64,000 nt of DNA from Vermamoeba vermiformis (taxonomy: Eukaryota; Tubulinea; Echinamoebida), in assembly GCA_045837725.1 (NCBI GenBank), contig JBEWZL010000238.1:62001-126000 (forward strand), in the 5' to 3' direction. Made by a program: the position numbers and the translations under genes. Positions 22,712-37,805 of this stretch are shown here, one piece after another. Numbering within the stretch: position 1 is the stretch's first letter; each line of letters begins with the position of its first letter. Under the pieces are notes generated by a model. The model saw nothing but the letters and a program-made list of their open reading frames with translations, was not told the origin of the DNA and made no database searches.

Positions 22712-24160
22712 ATGAGCAAGAATAAGACTAAAAAGACCACTGCACCTTCACCTACCGAGGAGACAGTTCCTCTCACTTGTCCGCAACACCCACACTTCAA
22801 GACGGTTATTTCGGATGTCGATCGTGCGATTGAATTAATGCCCGAATTGTTCCTCGAATTGGCTTCGTTGTATCACAGTGGAAGAATATTACAGGCATGT
22901 CGTAATTCTAATAGGCTGTATCACTCGGTGTCACTAACCGTCGCAGGCTGAAGGAGTGCTGCAGACGATCGAAGCCACACTCGCCACGCACTGCGAGCAC
23001 GTGACTGTGAGCACGTGGTACAAACAACTGCAACGATTGGAGGTCAAGGAGGACGCGGAACAACTGCTCAAAATCGACTTCGACTTGCTGGAGCGAATTC
23101 GCAAAGAGAGCGACGATGCGCGTCAATTGTTGCAAGAATTTCATGCAAACCATGAGTGGCATCACGTGCACCGCACTGGCGAGGGACTGACCTGCGCGTA
23201 CAAGTCACTGCAGGTCACGTCCAAAAAAGGCAAAAAAGAAACGCAACACGTGATCAAACTGGACGGTGAGTGACAGGTGTCATTCAGTGAACGGTGATTG
23301 ACTCGTCCGTATGACAGGTGTCATTGAAGCCTCCGTGTCATCGATCGTAGCGGTGCTGATGGAGGTAAGCAGTGATTGGTGCAGGCAAAGTCACCCCCAC
23401 CCTATATTCACCCCTCTATATTCACCCCACCCTATAATCATATTCATATACTCACCTGTCTCAATCTCCTTGCTAACATGCTGTCCTTCAGGTTGATCTC
23501 TACACGCGCTGGTCTGTCGCTTCACTGAACTGTATTCCCGCAAAGACTGACTTGCCAAATTAGGATGCCGTGCTACTTCAACGGAGGTCTCGGCCTAAAT
23601 AAGGCGCAAGAGCTGCAACACGTGGACAAGTTCAAGAAAATTGCCTATTTTGGCATCAATTTCCCGTGGCCGATGCAGACACGTGACTTGGCTGTGTACG
23701 GAGTGGGCTGCGACATGTTGGAGACAGGTCACGTGCTGTGCGTGCTGTCCTCGATCGATGACCGCGAAGAATTCAGTGCGCAGGTGCCTGCAGTGCCCGC
23801 CAAACACGTGCGCGCGACGATGAGCATTGGCGGCTTCTTGTTGACTCCGCTGAGTGCGCAGCGCACGCAAGTCTCGTTCATCTTCAATGTGGATCCCAAG
23901 ATGAGCTACGTACCGAGCATGCTGCTCAATTGGGGCCTCAAACAAGGCGCGCACATGGTGTTCAATGTACGTACTCGGCGCTCGATCTGTTCTCGCTGCT
24001 AACTCCTTAAATGCAGTCACTCGCGCGTCAAGCCAACAAGGTGCATCAAGACGAGCAGTATTTAACGCGCATGGAACAACACGCTGAGTCGTACGGCCTG
24101 CTCAGAAGCAGATTCGAACAACTGCAAGCGCGGGAATCACCTTCCAACGCCAACCAATAG
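22712..24160 (+). CDS. START-domain lipid-binding protein
   Basis: Seven exons encode about 385 residues. A basic N-terminus is followed by a helical region (ISDVDRAIELMPELFLELAS, GVLQTIEATLATHCE) like a TPR/MIT-type hairpin. Then comes a START domain: CAYKSLQVTSKKGKK, IEASVSSIVAVLMEVDLYTR, WMPCYFNGGLG, KIAYFGINFPWPMQTRDLAV, MSIGGFLLTPLSAQRTQVSF and PSMLLNWGLKQGAHMVF. This order (WMP near strand, WP...RD, G.xP.) is typical of amoebozoan and holozoan START proteins. A short polar C-terminus follows. One intron (22895-22946) starts with GCATGT and is best read as GC-AG; another (about 23514-23564) ends in a CArG word. It likely binds a lipid or sterol; the ligand is not predictable. Confidence 0.82.
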
Positions 24161-24261
24161 GCCAATCTTGTAAATAAATTGTACTATACTCGATAATACT
24201 GCGCGAGCTGTGCCTCAAAGCCGTTTTATTCGAATTTTTTTGGTTACAAATATTTAATTAT

Positions 24262-25058
24262 TTATTCCATAGCACCCTTCTCAGAGACGTAGATACCGTC
24301 CAAGAACTTACGGATATCCTTGTTCTTAACGCGTGTGGAGTGGTAGATGTTGGCAGCGGATTGGGAAACCTTCTCGACGTCGTTACCGGTCAAGACGATC
24401 TCTTCCTTAACATTTTCAGAGCGAGAAATGGTGACACCTTCCAACATGGGCACGCGTCTGACGATACGCTCTCCCAAAAAGTTTCTGATTTGAATCTCCT
24501 TGCCGTCATCAGGGATGTTGACACCAATGGGAAAGTGAGCATATACGAATCTCATCTTGTATTGGTAACCCTAATAATTTTAAATCGCATTAATTTCCCA
24601 TCCCATTTAAATTATCACATCAAATTAGACATTCGTATTCCACTGCATAATAATAATAAATAATACATAATTATAATTACCTTGAGAACACCAGTGAACA
24701 TATTTCTGATCTGGGAGACAACGGTGTTGACGCAAGCGTTGTGCTTTCTGTCACCCCACCAGACATCAACGCGGATCTTCTTGCCGACCTTGCGGATGTC
24801 GCATTGGAGGTGGCGGAAGTCCTTAGTGAGAGTACCACGAGGACCCTTGACGACAACCTTTCGGGACTTGATGGTGACTTCCGAAACTAACGTAATAAAA
24901 TTTGGTTATTATTGATTATTAATTATTGAATTATTGTAATAATAATTTTGGATTTGGGTTGATCGCCATGATATTTTTTCGTAACTGTCGCTGTGATGCA
25001 AATAATAATTACCTCCGTCAGGAATGGGAAGGGTTTGAGAGGCAAGGATAGTTTTCAT
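24262..25058 (-). CDS. RPL9: 60S ribosomal protein uL6 (L9)
   Basis: Three exons (25013-25058, 24681-24886, 24262-24570) encode 186 residues, normal for eukaryotic uL6. Motifs: [16 protein letters not shown] at the N-terminus, [58 protein letters not shown], and [19 protein letters not shown], ending in YVSEKG. Codons are those of a highly expressed gene, and no CACGTG occurs in it. It binds 25S/28S rRNA near the factor-binding site of the large subunit. The intron at 24887-25012 is AT-rich. Confidence 0.97.
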
Positions 25059-25297
25059 TTTAACTGAGGTGTAATAGAGGCCTAAACGGGACAAAAATAA
25101 GGGTCACGAAGACGAAGGAATAAACCGCGGGTCAAAAATTCAGCCCAAATAAAATTGATAAAATTTTGGCCGGAAATTTTTGTACGAGGAATTTTAATTT
25201 GGTGACGTTGCCATAGTTTAACCACGAACAATCAACTTTATAAAACAGCTAGAATCGTAATGATGGAAAATTGGTAGTTATTTGTGCACATCCAAAA
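25059..25297. promoter_or_regulatory. Divergent promoter of uL6 and IRE1 genes
   Basis: Only 239 bp separate the start codons. The stretch is A/T-rich with several AAAATT and TTTTGG runs around 25130-25200 and no CACGTG. I see no known box beyond AT-rich runs. Confidence 0.45.
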
Positions 25298-28200
25298 ATG
25301 AGAAGGTAGATCAACTTCGGCTGGCTTCAAACTGCATACTAATCTCATTTTATCGTACAGATACTTATTAAAATATCTGTTATTATTATTGGTGCCGTTT
25401 CTGGCTTTGTCGGAGGTGACACAACGATCGCAAAAAAACTTGACGAGCAACCAAATAATTCAATTTGGCGCTGAGCAGTTGCTGCCCTTCGATACCAAGT
25501 AATTTCAATTATATATGCCATCGATAGACTATTAATTGTGCATTCAGTACCACGGCAATTGTCACTTGCGTGGATGGCACGTTGAAAGCGATCGACATGG
25601 AGCGCGGCATGGTGCTGTGGTCGTACACTACTGGACCCCCGCTCTACACCTCATCGCACTACCCTATTATTCCGTCCATCGATGGCGAGCTCTATCTGTA
25701 CACCAATGACGGTGTCAAGAAGCACATCTGGAACTTGCGCGAGCTCGTGCAGAAATCTCCGTTCCACGTGCCCGGCCTGAGCGGGGAGCGGGACAATAGC
25801 GACAGCGAGGAGAAGGGCGGAATAATTTATCTCGGACAAAAAGAGTCGCAACTCTTCGCGCTGGAGCCGCGCACGGGACTGATGTGGAAGTGCGGCGACG
25901 ACGAGTTCGGCTGTGCCACCAGAGCACGTGATCATGCGCAGTCACGTGATCAGCACGTCACTTACATTGCGCGTGTCAACTACAAGGTGCAGGCTGTAGA
26001 TTTGCAGTCCGGCGAGGCCAAGTGGAATGTCAGCTACGCGGAATTTCGTTCTTGGAGCGATCAGAGCAGCGAGCACGTGACTGATGACGTGGCACCTGTC
26101 ACACTCATCAGCAGCGTTGATGGCACACTGCTCAAGCTTGACGACGTCACGGGTCGTGTCACGTGGCGCATAGAACTGAACTCGCCCGTCATTCACGTGC
26201 ACCAATCGGAAATTTCACCGAAATATCGTCTGCTGATGAAAGAACAGCGCGCCTTGACGCAACTGACAGCGAGTGAACAGGCGACACGTGTCTTCATCGC
26301 GCAGTCTGACGGCTATCTCTTCGCACTCGAGCCACTGGCATTGCCTAATTTGGACAATGGCGATGCTGTGGTGACCTCGCCCTGGCCGAGAATTGATGGC
26401 GCCGACACTGACGGCGCACTCGTTGTGATCTCCGATTTGACACCTGTCAACCAGTGTCCAAAGATCGATGGCAAGTGCGTGACAGGCATTCATTCACTGA
26501 ACACCGATCTCGATCTCGATCCATTCAGTCACGTGACTGGCAACAACACCACGCACTACAACGCATCACGTGATCCACCAGGGCCCTACAGACCACCCAT
26601 CCACCACGAGCCCGTCGCGCAGTCCAATACGCCCTGGTTGATCTTCGGCGCAATCTCCGCCCTGGCACTAATTGGCGCAGTGACCATGTGGCACGTACGC
26701 ACATTATTCCGCGCCAAGTCAGTGGCACCTGTCAAAGTGAAGCCCAGCCCAGCCAAGCCCAAGGCCAAAGCCAAATCGAGTAAAAACAAAGCCAAGAATG
26801 GCGCTGGAGATATTGCCAAAAAAGGAAATTCAGAGATCAGTCGACCCCCGCAGTCACGTGCCACCATGCACAACGACGGCACGATGGAGATCGGAGGACT
26901 GAAAATAACCACTACCATATTAGGCTATGGCAGCAGTGGCACTATTGTCTATTTAGGCTATTTCAACGGCCGCAAAGTCGCAGTGAAGCGGCTATTAATA
27001 GACTTCTTAGCGGACCACAGCTCCGAGCGACCACTGCGCGAGGTGGAAATGTTAATCAAATCTGGTAAGTATTGCCTTATTTGGAATCATGCAGCTGATT
27101 GCCTCATTTAGACGAACACCCGCACGTGATTCGCTACTACCACCACGAGGTTGACGGCGCATTTCTATATTTGGCACTGCAGTACTGTCCACTGTCGTTG
27201 CAGCAATTGATGGCTTTCATTCATGAACAAGAGCCCCTGGAAGAAAATCTCCCCGAGGAGATCGTGTCGTGGATTCCAAATATAGACAAACGTCAACTGC
27301 TGTACCAACTGACACTTGGCGTGCATTATTTGCACTCGCGTGGCATCGGTAAGTGACAGGCGTCAACATGTCAAAGTGTCAAATGTTGACCTCCAAGCAG
27401 TGCACCGAGATCTCAAGCCACAGAACGTGCTGATCGATGAACGACGTCACGTGAAGATCAGTGACATGGGCCTGGCCAAGCACGTGACTGGCACCACTTC
27501 GCACGGCTCAGTTGTCGCGCGACACAAAGCCAAAAAAGGAAGTGCTGAAGAGAGCGAGGGCCCTGTCGGAACAATAGGCTGGACTGCCCCCGAAGTGATC
27601 TCGCAGGTGGGAGATACAACGAGTCACGTGCCCGCGCAGTCGCTGGACGTGTGGTCGCTGGGCTGTCTGTTGAGCTGGGTGTGGACGGGCCAGCACCCCT
27701 TCGGACCTCGCTCCGATCGCGAGTGGCGCATTGTGCGAGGACAGCGCACTCCGCTCAACGACGCGCTGGCCGAGGACTTGTGCGCGCAAATGACGCACGC
27801 CGATCCAGCACGCAGACCTGACATTTTGTCGGTGTTGCGCCACCCGTTCTGGTGGAGTGCCAGCAAGTGTTTGCGCTTCTTGTCGGAGACCTCCGATCAC
27901 GTGGAGGCACTGCCCAGCACACACCCGCTCGTGGTGGCACTGCACGACGGTCAGAGTGGCGCGTTTGGTTCAGTGAACGACTGGTCGGAGGTGATCGATC
28001 AGGGTCTGATTCACGACTCTGGTCGCTATCGACGCTACAACACGGCGCTGCTGCGTGACTTGCTGCGCTTGATTCGCAACAAAGCCCATCACTACCGCGG
28101 TGAGTACTAGCGCGAGAGGTGATTGAGTGATGCTAATGTCTGCTCTAGATCTCGATGTGGATTTGCAACGCAAGCTCGGAGCTCTGCCCGATGGTTTCCT

Positions 28201-28336
28201 CGGCTACTTCTTGTGGCGCTTTCCTAATTTGGTATTGTACCTGTACGAGTTCACCAAGACACACTGCAGCGCGGATCCAGTGCTCAAGTGTTACTTTGAC
28301 TTTGATCCGCTGCAACACCACAACACACCGCTCTGA
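25298..28336 (+). CDS. ERN1: IRE1, ER stress sensor kinase/endoribonuclease
   Basis: The first coding exon is only 25298-25305 (ATGAGAAG). Splicing from GTAGAT at 25306 to TACAG gives a clean signal peptide MRRYLLKYLLLLLVPFLALS. The luminal domain is a PQQ-like propeller (TAIVTCVDGTLKAIDMERGM, VNYKVQAVDLQSGEAKWNVS). A transmembrane helix follows (WLIFGAISALALIGAVTMW), then a Lys-rich linker. The kinase has GYGSSGTIVYLG, VAVKRLL, HRDLKPQNVLID, a DMG motif (KISDMGLAKHV) and a TAPE-type activation end. The C-terminal KEN RNase has LLRDLLRLIRNKAHHYRDL and DGFLGYFLWRFPNLVLYLYE. Known role: unfolded-protein sensing and RNA cleavage. DMG instead of DFG also occurs in plant IRE1. Confidence 0.94.
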
Positions 28337-28761
28337 GTACTGTCGCAATTCACTGAAAATGGAGTGCTGTCACGTGCTTGCATCTGTAAATAATTGTTGC
28401 CTTATTTGGTAACGCATCAAATTTGTACATAAACGTCTGTTAATAGTCGCCAAGAATTTATTTACAGCTTGATATTAATATAACACATTGCATACAGAAG
28501 AGGCTACAAACAAGTCAAAAAACATTCAGCCCCACATCTATTATTTTTCTTTTTTTTTTTGCTGCGTGACATCAGCCACCGTCATCTGAAGTGAAGTTGA
28601 ATGTTATTAACTCGGTTGTAGTTGAATTATGATTATTATTAATTCAATCACGTATCATCTATAATAATAATTTCATTAAAATCAAATTTCATCAAACAAG
28701 GGAAGTGTTGTTATTCAGCGCGTATTGTCACTCGTTATATAAAAGACTATTACATTGTTGG
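28337..28761. other. Convergent 3' regions of IRE1 and small gene
   Basis: This 425-bp AT-rich stretch contains a CArG word (28400-28409), a TTCACTGAA word (28349-28357) and a T-run near 28550. No coding signal is seen. It should hold the two polyadenylation sites. Confidence 0.4.
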
Positions 28762-29238
28762 TTATTTTGCCGTTACCCACCATCCCAGGAGTACAAGAAG
28801 AATGGCTTGTTGTTGTCGCCCAGTCGACGCATCAGATCTGACAAAATAGTTGTTCTGTTTCGTCTGCGGTAAATAATTAGGTTAAATTATGCACTAAGTA
28901 GCATTGTTGTTACAATCACTGCGGTCTTAAATGAGTCGTCAGAATTGCAAGCTCGAACCGAACAATAAAATAAAAATATCTAAAAAAGCTCAAAAAATTA
29001 CAAATTAATCGCCATTAATTACATACGATGTGTTGTCACTCGAAGAAATAACGCTCTTCGTGCCAGCATTGTTTGTAACAACAATAAGGGCCGATGAGGT
29101 CTGTTGAGGAGCACTGCGGCTCTTATTCTTCTGCGCGCCAAAGAACGAGCTGGATGCAGTTTTGTTTTTCACTGAATGACGCGCACTGCTGCGTGCTACT
29201 CCGCGCAGCGTGGTTTTGATGATTGTTTGGTAGCTCAT
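28762..29238 (-). CDS. Small protein with presequence-like N-terminus and C-terminal hydrophobic segment
   Basis: Two exons (29023-29238 and 28762-28863) join in frame to 105 residues. The N-terminus MSYQTIIKTTLRGVARSSAR has the Arg/Ser-rich amphipathic character of a mitochondrial presequence. The middle is Ser/Asn-rich. The C-terminus (QQQAILLVLLGWWVTAK) could be one membrane segment. An upstream in-frame ATG at 29331 would instead give a secretory-type leader (MSRHLLLLYLLL). If the second exon is read in the next frame it ends PFFLYSWDGG, so the splice phase should be treated as tentative. No known family is recognised. Confidence 0.45.
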
Positions 29239-29433
29239 GGTGAATCTACTGCTACTAATTGGCACCAATGCAAATACGCGCGGTGCAGTGCTTACAAGTA
29301 GTAAGTATAATAATAATAAGTGCCTTGACATTACCGCGCTATTTTGTTTTTCAAATTTCCTCCCTATTCTAATCAGGGAGGCAATTCATGACACGGTGTT
29401 GTACTGGCAGAGCGCTGTTTATTAACACTAACA

Positions 29434-31642
<2,209 letters not shown>

Positions 31643-31945
31643 TCTTAACAGCCTAGACTATTAAATAAATATATATATACAGCTGTGGCTGTCTATCAAA
31701 TAGCGCTCAATTTAAGCAAGGTGATGCGAGTTTTCTGTTCAAATTGAACGAGCGGCCCGCCGTGCACAAAGACAGTAAATTTAGGAACATGATATGATAC
31801 TGATAGGCAGAGGTATTTTGAGGGTATTTAATAATTAAATAAGGGTTAAAATATCACAGAGTTTCGAACGCAAAAAAATAGACTTTAGAGCTAGATCCAA
31901 CCAACCCTGCGGCTGGATGCAGGATTAAAATTGAGCTCCTTGCTC
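31643..31945. other. Region between P450 start and V-ATPase stop
   Basis: About 300 bp, both genes on the minus strand, so this holds the P450 promoter and the V-ATPase 3' end. It is AT-rich with a (TA)n run near 31668-31680. No gene is seen. Confidence 0.4.
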
Positions 31946-34900
31946 TTATTCGCTGGCTTCACCAGCGAGAATAGCGCGGTAAGAGAACGGCATAAACTTC
32001 TTGCCGTCACCCTTGTAGAACTTGTTCATGTACTCGACCCAGTGCAGACGCAAGGCGTGCAAGAAGGCAGAGAGCGACTCCATCGTCATGAGCACACCCA
32101 TGGTCACACCGAACCACACGGCAATACCGAACAGCGCGAGGTACCACTGCGACTTGATGGTGTTGATGAGCAACATGTCCCAAAACACCGTGGACAGCTC
32201 AGAGTGCGCGAGTGACAAGGCCCAGAGACGCAGGTACGAGGCAGTGTTGGACACGGCACCGAGCACGAACTCAATCGTCTCGATCAGTTGGTGAATCATG
32301 AACTCGCCAAAGTCAAACTCTTCGTCGCCGTGACCGTGGCCGTGACCGCCACCCTCGCTGTGCGCGGGCTCTTTCTTGGTCTCGCGCTCACTGTGCGAGT
32401 CATCGCTGTGCTCGTCGTGCTTGTTGATGATCATGTCGTCGTCGCGCACAATCTCGTAGGCAGCCTTGCTCTTGTTGTGTCGGTAGCGCAACACGAGGGG
32501 CTTCACGAGCAACATGACGGGGATGGACACGAGCGCGAGCACCAACAGCACGAGTTGCGTGGTCTTCTGGCCCGGGAACAAGTTCTTGGAGGCACACTCG
32601 TCCGTGGGGGCCAAGAACATGTAGATCAACACGTTGAGCAGGGCAGGGGCGCATTGAGTGCCGGCAGGAGAGCAGCCAAACTTGCCCATGTCGGGAGCAC
32701 AAGTGTGATCGACGGGCTCGCCCGCACTCATCAAGTCGTACTGCATGTAGGGCACGAACCACTTGTAGAGAATGAGGAAGCAGAGGTAGCCGAAGATGGA
32801 GAGCATGAAGATGAGTTGCGGCACGAATTCAAAGGCCACATCCAAGTCAGAGCGGAAGTAGACGGCGTTCAAGAGCTTCATGAAGATACCGAGCACCATC
32901 TGCGTGACACCGAGCAGAATGGACATCTTCATCTTCAACGAGTTGTAGTAGCCCAATTCGTTCTCGGCACCCTGCAAACAAGTACCGTTAGTCAATCATA
33001 GTCGTCGTGGTGCATAAAAAAGAAATATAGTAATAATAAAATGGGTAATATTCAGGTTACTGTTTCCGTTTCATCGACGAGATCCGTGAAGATCCCGTCT
33101 AAAACAAGAGGTGTCAGAATTAAGTTAGCTTTCATCACTTAACCACGTGTGATTGCATCTAACACTAGACCTGCTGATATGCATACCTTCCAAACAGGGT
33201 CAACACCAAAGGGGTAAGTGCGGTTCATATCAATGAGGCGGAAGTGACGACCATCGCCCTCCGGATCTACCTCCCAGTTAGTGCCGAAGAGATTGAGCGG
33301 CACTGAGAGGAACTCGTTGTAGATGAGACCGACGTAGATGGAGAAGATACCCATCAACAGCAACATGTATCGACCACTGAACACCATGGCCACCATCTGA
33401 CACGTGTCAGTCGCAACTAAGACATCACGCATGACATTGTGCACGTACCTCGCTGAGGGGCTGCGACATGAATTCTTTTTCTTTGATGAGCAAGTAGAGC
33501 GCAAAGGCGAGCAAGATGAAGCCGTGACCGACATCACCGAACATGACCGCGAATAAGAAGGGGAAGGTGACCATGCTGAACACGGCAGGGTTCACTTCAC
33601 GATAGCGCGCAATACCATAGGCATCCACAATGTCTTGATAGACCGCGGTGAATTTGTTGGTCTTGAAGTAGGTGGGCGGGGTCTCTTTGGTGCGGATAAT
33701 GTTCAAAATAGACGGCACCAAGGCACCGCTGCGATCACGAGCACGGCGCAGCGCCAATTGCACCTCTTCAATGGAGCTCTTGGGACACCAGCCTTCAGCG
33801 ATCAAACACTTGCGGCCCAAGTCGTAGTTGAACAAGTTCATCGTGTGGTAGATCCACTTCTCTTTGGTCACTTTGTTGCGCCAGCTCTCCAAGTGCAGGG
33901 CAATGTTCGCCAACAACTGACGGCGGTGCTCTTGAGTGCGCGCCAAGACAATCTTCAAGTCATCGAGCTTCTGACGCACTTGTTGACCCAGATCACGTCT
34001 GCCAACAGATCAGCTGCGGTTCACTGACACCAAGACCAATGCGGCACTTACCTTTCTTGAGCAGTGTCAGGGCACGGGTGCAAGTGAGAGCCGAATGACT
34101 CGCAAATCTTCTTGATCTTAGTTTGCAATCGTTCACCCTGCAGCACACCACTGTCAGTCTACTGAAATTTCTCACGAACTTTCAACACGTGACAGCACAC
34201 GTGTCGTGCGTGCCACAACGTACCTGGAAGAAGATGATGAACACGTTCTTGAGCACTGGCTTGCCATCGTCCTTGAGGGGCTCTTCAATCTCGGCGTACT
34301 TCATGTACAAGTTACCGCGAGTGGCGCGGAACAACACGCGCTCAAACACGGAGAATTTGTCGCGCGGCACAACACCCGTCACAAAACCGAGCTTGACACC
34401 GCTGTAGGAAGAGGTCTGGACCACGGCCTCTTCGTCAGTGATCAGTGGGGCATCATCGCGCACTCCACGACCGCCTTTGCCGCCAAAGTTCTCAGCTGCA
34501 GCCTAATATAGTCGCGTCAGTATATTCAGTGAATTGGAGGCAATTAGAGCAAAGGCAAGCAAGAGACGATCTGATTTGCAGCTGAATTGACAGCAGACCA
34601 GTGGTGTCTCAAGCTAATTATGACGCCTATATAGTACAATGCACGTACCTCGGCAAAGAAGTTGCTGTCCTTCTCCAAGACGTATTTGAGCTCCACCATT
34701 TCGTTGTAAGATCGCTCCAAATTATCTTGGTTATTTCGGAACTGCTCGAGTTCTTTATCGAGTTCTTCGAACTTAGTCTATTTGTATTGATTTATTAGTA
34801 CTGTGGCACTACTTTAATATGAATTCTATCCACAAACAGCTTCCGTTCGGAAAATTATGGACAGTTCGGATTTGTTTTTTTAGCCGATACTTCAGAACTA

Positions 34901-35471
34901 AATTTGCTAATAATGAACCCCGTGTGTGCATATAATATTAATAATGCAACTAGTGATTTACGTAGAAGATAATAAAAATAACTGACGCATCGGATGGCAA
35001 AACGGTAAATCATCACGGACAGCTAATAATAATTGCAAATTAATAATTACCTCTAACTCGTCCAATTGGAGTTCAACAAGAGGTTCATCGCCTCGCTGAA
35101 TGAGGATGGGGGGAGAGTTGGTAGCTGCCCCGTCTGAGTTTGCTGTATCGATCTCAGTTGCAAAGTTTGTGAGTTTGCGAAGCATTTCATCTGATCGCTT
35201 AACTTCGTTGACAAAGTTTCTTTGGAAAGCATTTACTTGGCTGTTCAACTGTGGATGCAGATTAATTATTATAAATTAATTATACAAATTCGTAATAAAA
35301 GCAAAACACTCTGAATACCGCCAATTCGTAGTTAATAATATTGCTAATACATACGTCTCTAAATTGGATAAGACCTAATTGACCGAGCTCATCCACAGTG
35401 TCGTGGGCAGCCTCGATCTGTACAAAGAGCTGTACCAAGGTCATCTCTTCAGAACGGAATAGTTCTCCCAT
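31946..35471 (-). CDS. ATP6V0A: V-type H+-ATPase 116-kDa subunit a
   Basis: At least nine exons from ATG at 35471 to the stop at 31946 encode about 830 residues. The N-terminus [20 protein letters not shown] and [20 protein letters not shown] is the family signature. A coiled-coil cytoplasmic half follows ([20 protein letters not shown]). The membrane half contains [38 protein letters not shown], and the essential channel Arg region [18 protein letters not shown] His-rich cytoplasmic loop ([17 protein letters not shown]) precedes the last helices. The subunit forms the proton half-channels with the c-ring and anchors V1 to V0, acidifying endomembrane compartments. Introns in the 3' half hold one TGACACGTGTCA (33398-33409). 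Confidence 0.96.
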
Positions 35472-35772
35472 TGTGCAGTATTGGTGTATTGAACTATTCC
35501 AACTGCGGTGCTCTAGTATTGAAATAACAAACAACAAACCACCCGTAACTTTCGTGATGATTTTCGTTCTGAGCGCTTTTTTACTCGACATCACCGACAA
35601 AAAATTTGACGGGCAAAATTCAACGGGCAAATATTTGACGCCCAAAACGCAGCTACCCACCCCGATTTTTGCTATTTCTCGCAACTTCTAGTTTGTTCTG
35701 GTATTTTTTGCAGATCGTGTAGCAACTTAAGCTTCTCCTAGCGTTAGTTCATTCACACACAAACAGATCAAC
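35472..35772. promoter_or_regulatory. Bidirectional promoter, V-ATPase a / AsnRS, with three repeated boxes
   Basis: 301 bp lie between the two start codons. At 35601-35650 three related words follow each other: TTTGACGGGCAAA, TTCAACGGGCAAA and TTTGACGCCCAAA. They are spaced 2-3 bp apart. They look like repeated factor-binding sites. No CACGTG is present. Confidence 0.55.
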
Positions 35773-37687
35773 ATGGAAAAGTCAGTAGAAGACTTAATGA
35801 GAGAGCTCTCTCTTGCTCAAGAGAAGGCCGCTCAGGTACGTATTTATATTGCATAGTTAATGTAGTGCAATAAGCGACTCACACTTACTTAGCTTCAACA
35901 ACAAATTGAACGAAAGAAACAACAAGATGCTAGCAAAGTTGATCAATTAACGCTTAAACAACGCACTCAAATTAAGGATATTATTGGTAAGCATAAAGTC
36001 AATTATGGAACTCATTTAAGGATAATAGCGAATATTTCAGACGTAGATCGTTAACGAATTATTTATTTAATTTTTATTAAATTAACCCGACGTGGGTTTG
36101 CAATAAATATTATGACAAATTATTACAATTGAAAATAATAGCATAATATTACAAATTTTACGCAAGTGTCAAGCCTCTAAATTAATTCAAATCCAGGACG
36201 CCCAGATCAAGGAGAAGCTTTGATTGGCCAAACAGTACTCGTTGCTGGTTGGTGCCGATCGCTCCGATTGGCTGAAAAAGACACATTGGGCTTCATTCAG
36301 ATTACAGACGGCACCATCCACACTCCGCTCCAGATCGTCGCCAACCAAGGCTGCGGTGGCTGGGAGAACGTGCTCAACAAAATTGCCACTGGCTGCTCCG
36401 TGCAAATCACTGGTGAACTCGTGGCCAGTCCCGCCAAGGGTCAAAAGGTCGAACTCAAGGCCAAGGACGTCGTGTTGTTGGGCGAGTGTCCCGCGGATGT
36501 GTATCCCCTCGCCAAGAAGCACCACACTCTCGAATACTTGCGCACCATTGGTCACTTGCGCCCTCGTACCAACACTGTAAGTACACTAAGACTATGTGTG
36601 ACCTAGTCGATGCTGATGACGTTGTTAGATCGGCGCTGTTGCTCGCGTCAGAAACGCCTTAGCCATGGCAACGCACCAGTACTTCCAGTCCTTGAAGTAC
36701 CTCTATGTACACACGCCTATTATCACTGCCTCGGACTGCGAGGGTGCTGGTGAAATGTTCTCCGTCACCTCTCTCTTGTCTGACAAGGGCAAGCCTGTGA
36801 ACCCTCCCCTGACCAAGGACGGCAAGGTGGATTACAGCAAAGATTTCTTCAAGCGCCCTGCCTTCTTGACTGTCTCTGGTCAACTCAACGGTGAAATCTA
36901 CGCCTGTGCTTTGAGCAGCATTTACACTTTTGGCCCGACTTTCAGAGCCGAAGAGTCCGTGACCACTCGTCACTTGGCGGAGTTCTGGATGATTGAGCCG
37001 GAAATTGCCTTCGCAGACCTCGAAGAAGACATGGCCGTGGCTGAGGGATACATCAAGTACGTCTTGCGCTACGTGTTGGAGAACTGCGCGGAGGACATGG
37101 CATTCTTCGAAGACGCCGAGAAGCGTTTGATGAAGGACAGCAAAGAGAAGGACTACAAGTCTGAGCCCTTGCGCGAGCGATTGAAGGTCGTTGTCAACGA
37201 GCCCTTCGCGCGCATCACGTACACTGAAGCCGTGGACATCTTGCACAAGTCTGGCGTGGCATTCAAGGAGCCTTTGCCCAACTGGGGTGATGACTTGAAG
37301 AGCGAGCACGAGCGCTACATCGCTGAGAAGGTGTACAAGAAGCCCGTGATTGTGATCAACTACCCCAAGAAGTTGAAGGCCTTCTACATGCGCGTCAACG
37401 AGGACGGCAAGACAGTCGCTGCGATGGACATCTTGGTGCCGGGCGTGGGTGAAATCATCGGTGGCTCGCAACGTGAAGAGCGTCTCGATGTGTTGGAGAA
37501 GCGCATTCTCGAACAGGGCATGGAACTCGAGTCCTACAAGTGGTACTTGGACCTCAGACGTTACGGTACCGTCCCTCACGCTGGTTTCGGTCTCGGCTTT
37601 GAGCGATTGGTGTGCTACACGACTGGCATTGAGAACATTCGCGATGCCATTCCCTTCCCGCGCTACTTGCACCACGCTGATTTCTAA
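35773..37687 (+). CDS. NARS1: Cytosolic asparaginyl-tRNA synthetase
   Basis: Five exons encode about 540 residues. A short helical, Gln/Lys-rich N-terminal extension ([20 protein letters not shown]) precedes the OB-fold anticodon domain ([29 protein letters not shown]). The class II catalytic core has motif 1 ([20 protein letters not shown]), motif 2 ([20 protein letters not shown]) and motif 3 ([20 protein letters not shown]), ending [12 protein letters not shown] as in eukaryotic AsnRS. The segment [13 protein letters not shown] is typical of AsnRS rather than AspRS/LysRS. It charges tRNA-Asn in the cytosol. Codons are biased as in other highly expressed genes of this window; I see no CACGTG in the exons. 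Confidence 0.96.
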
Positions 37688-37805
37688 GCGTTAATAAACC
37701 TGATTGTATTCTCAGAATTTGAAGGCCTGCTTTGGTTCAGACAGGTTGCATTTCGTTATTAATCATAGGCTTTAGTTACGAAGGGCAATAGAAATACATG
37801 TTCGT

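Noticed and set aside
28773-28863. Alternative C-terminus ending PFFLYSWDGG
   Set aside because: It needs a splice phase that the best donor at 29022 does not supply; the other phase gives a full open frame.
32288-33001. 237-codon plus-strand open frame
   Set aside because: Antisense shadow of the V-ATPase a subunit; no domain.
36659-37675. 338-codon minus-strand open frame
   Set aside because: Antisense shadow of the AsnRS last exon, produced by codon bias.
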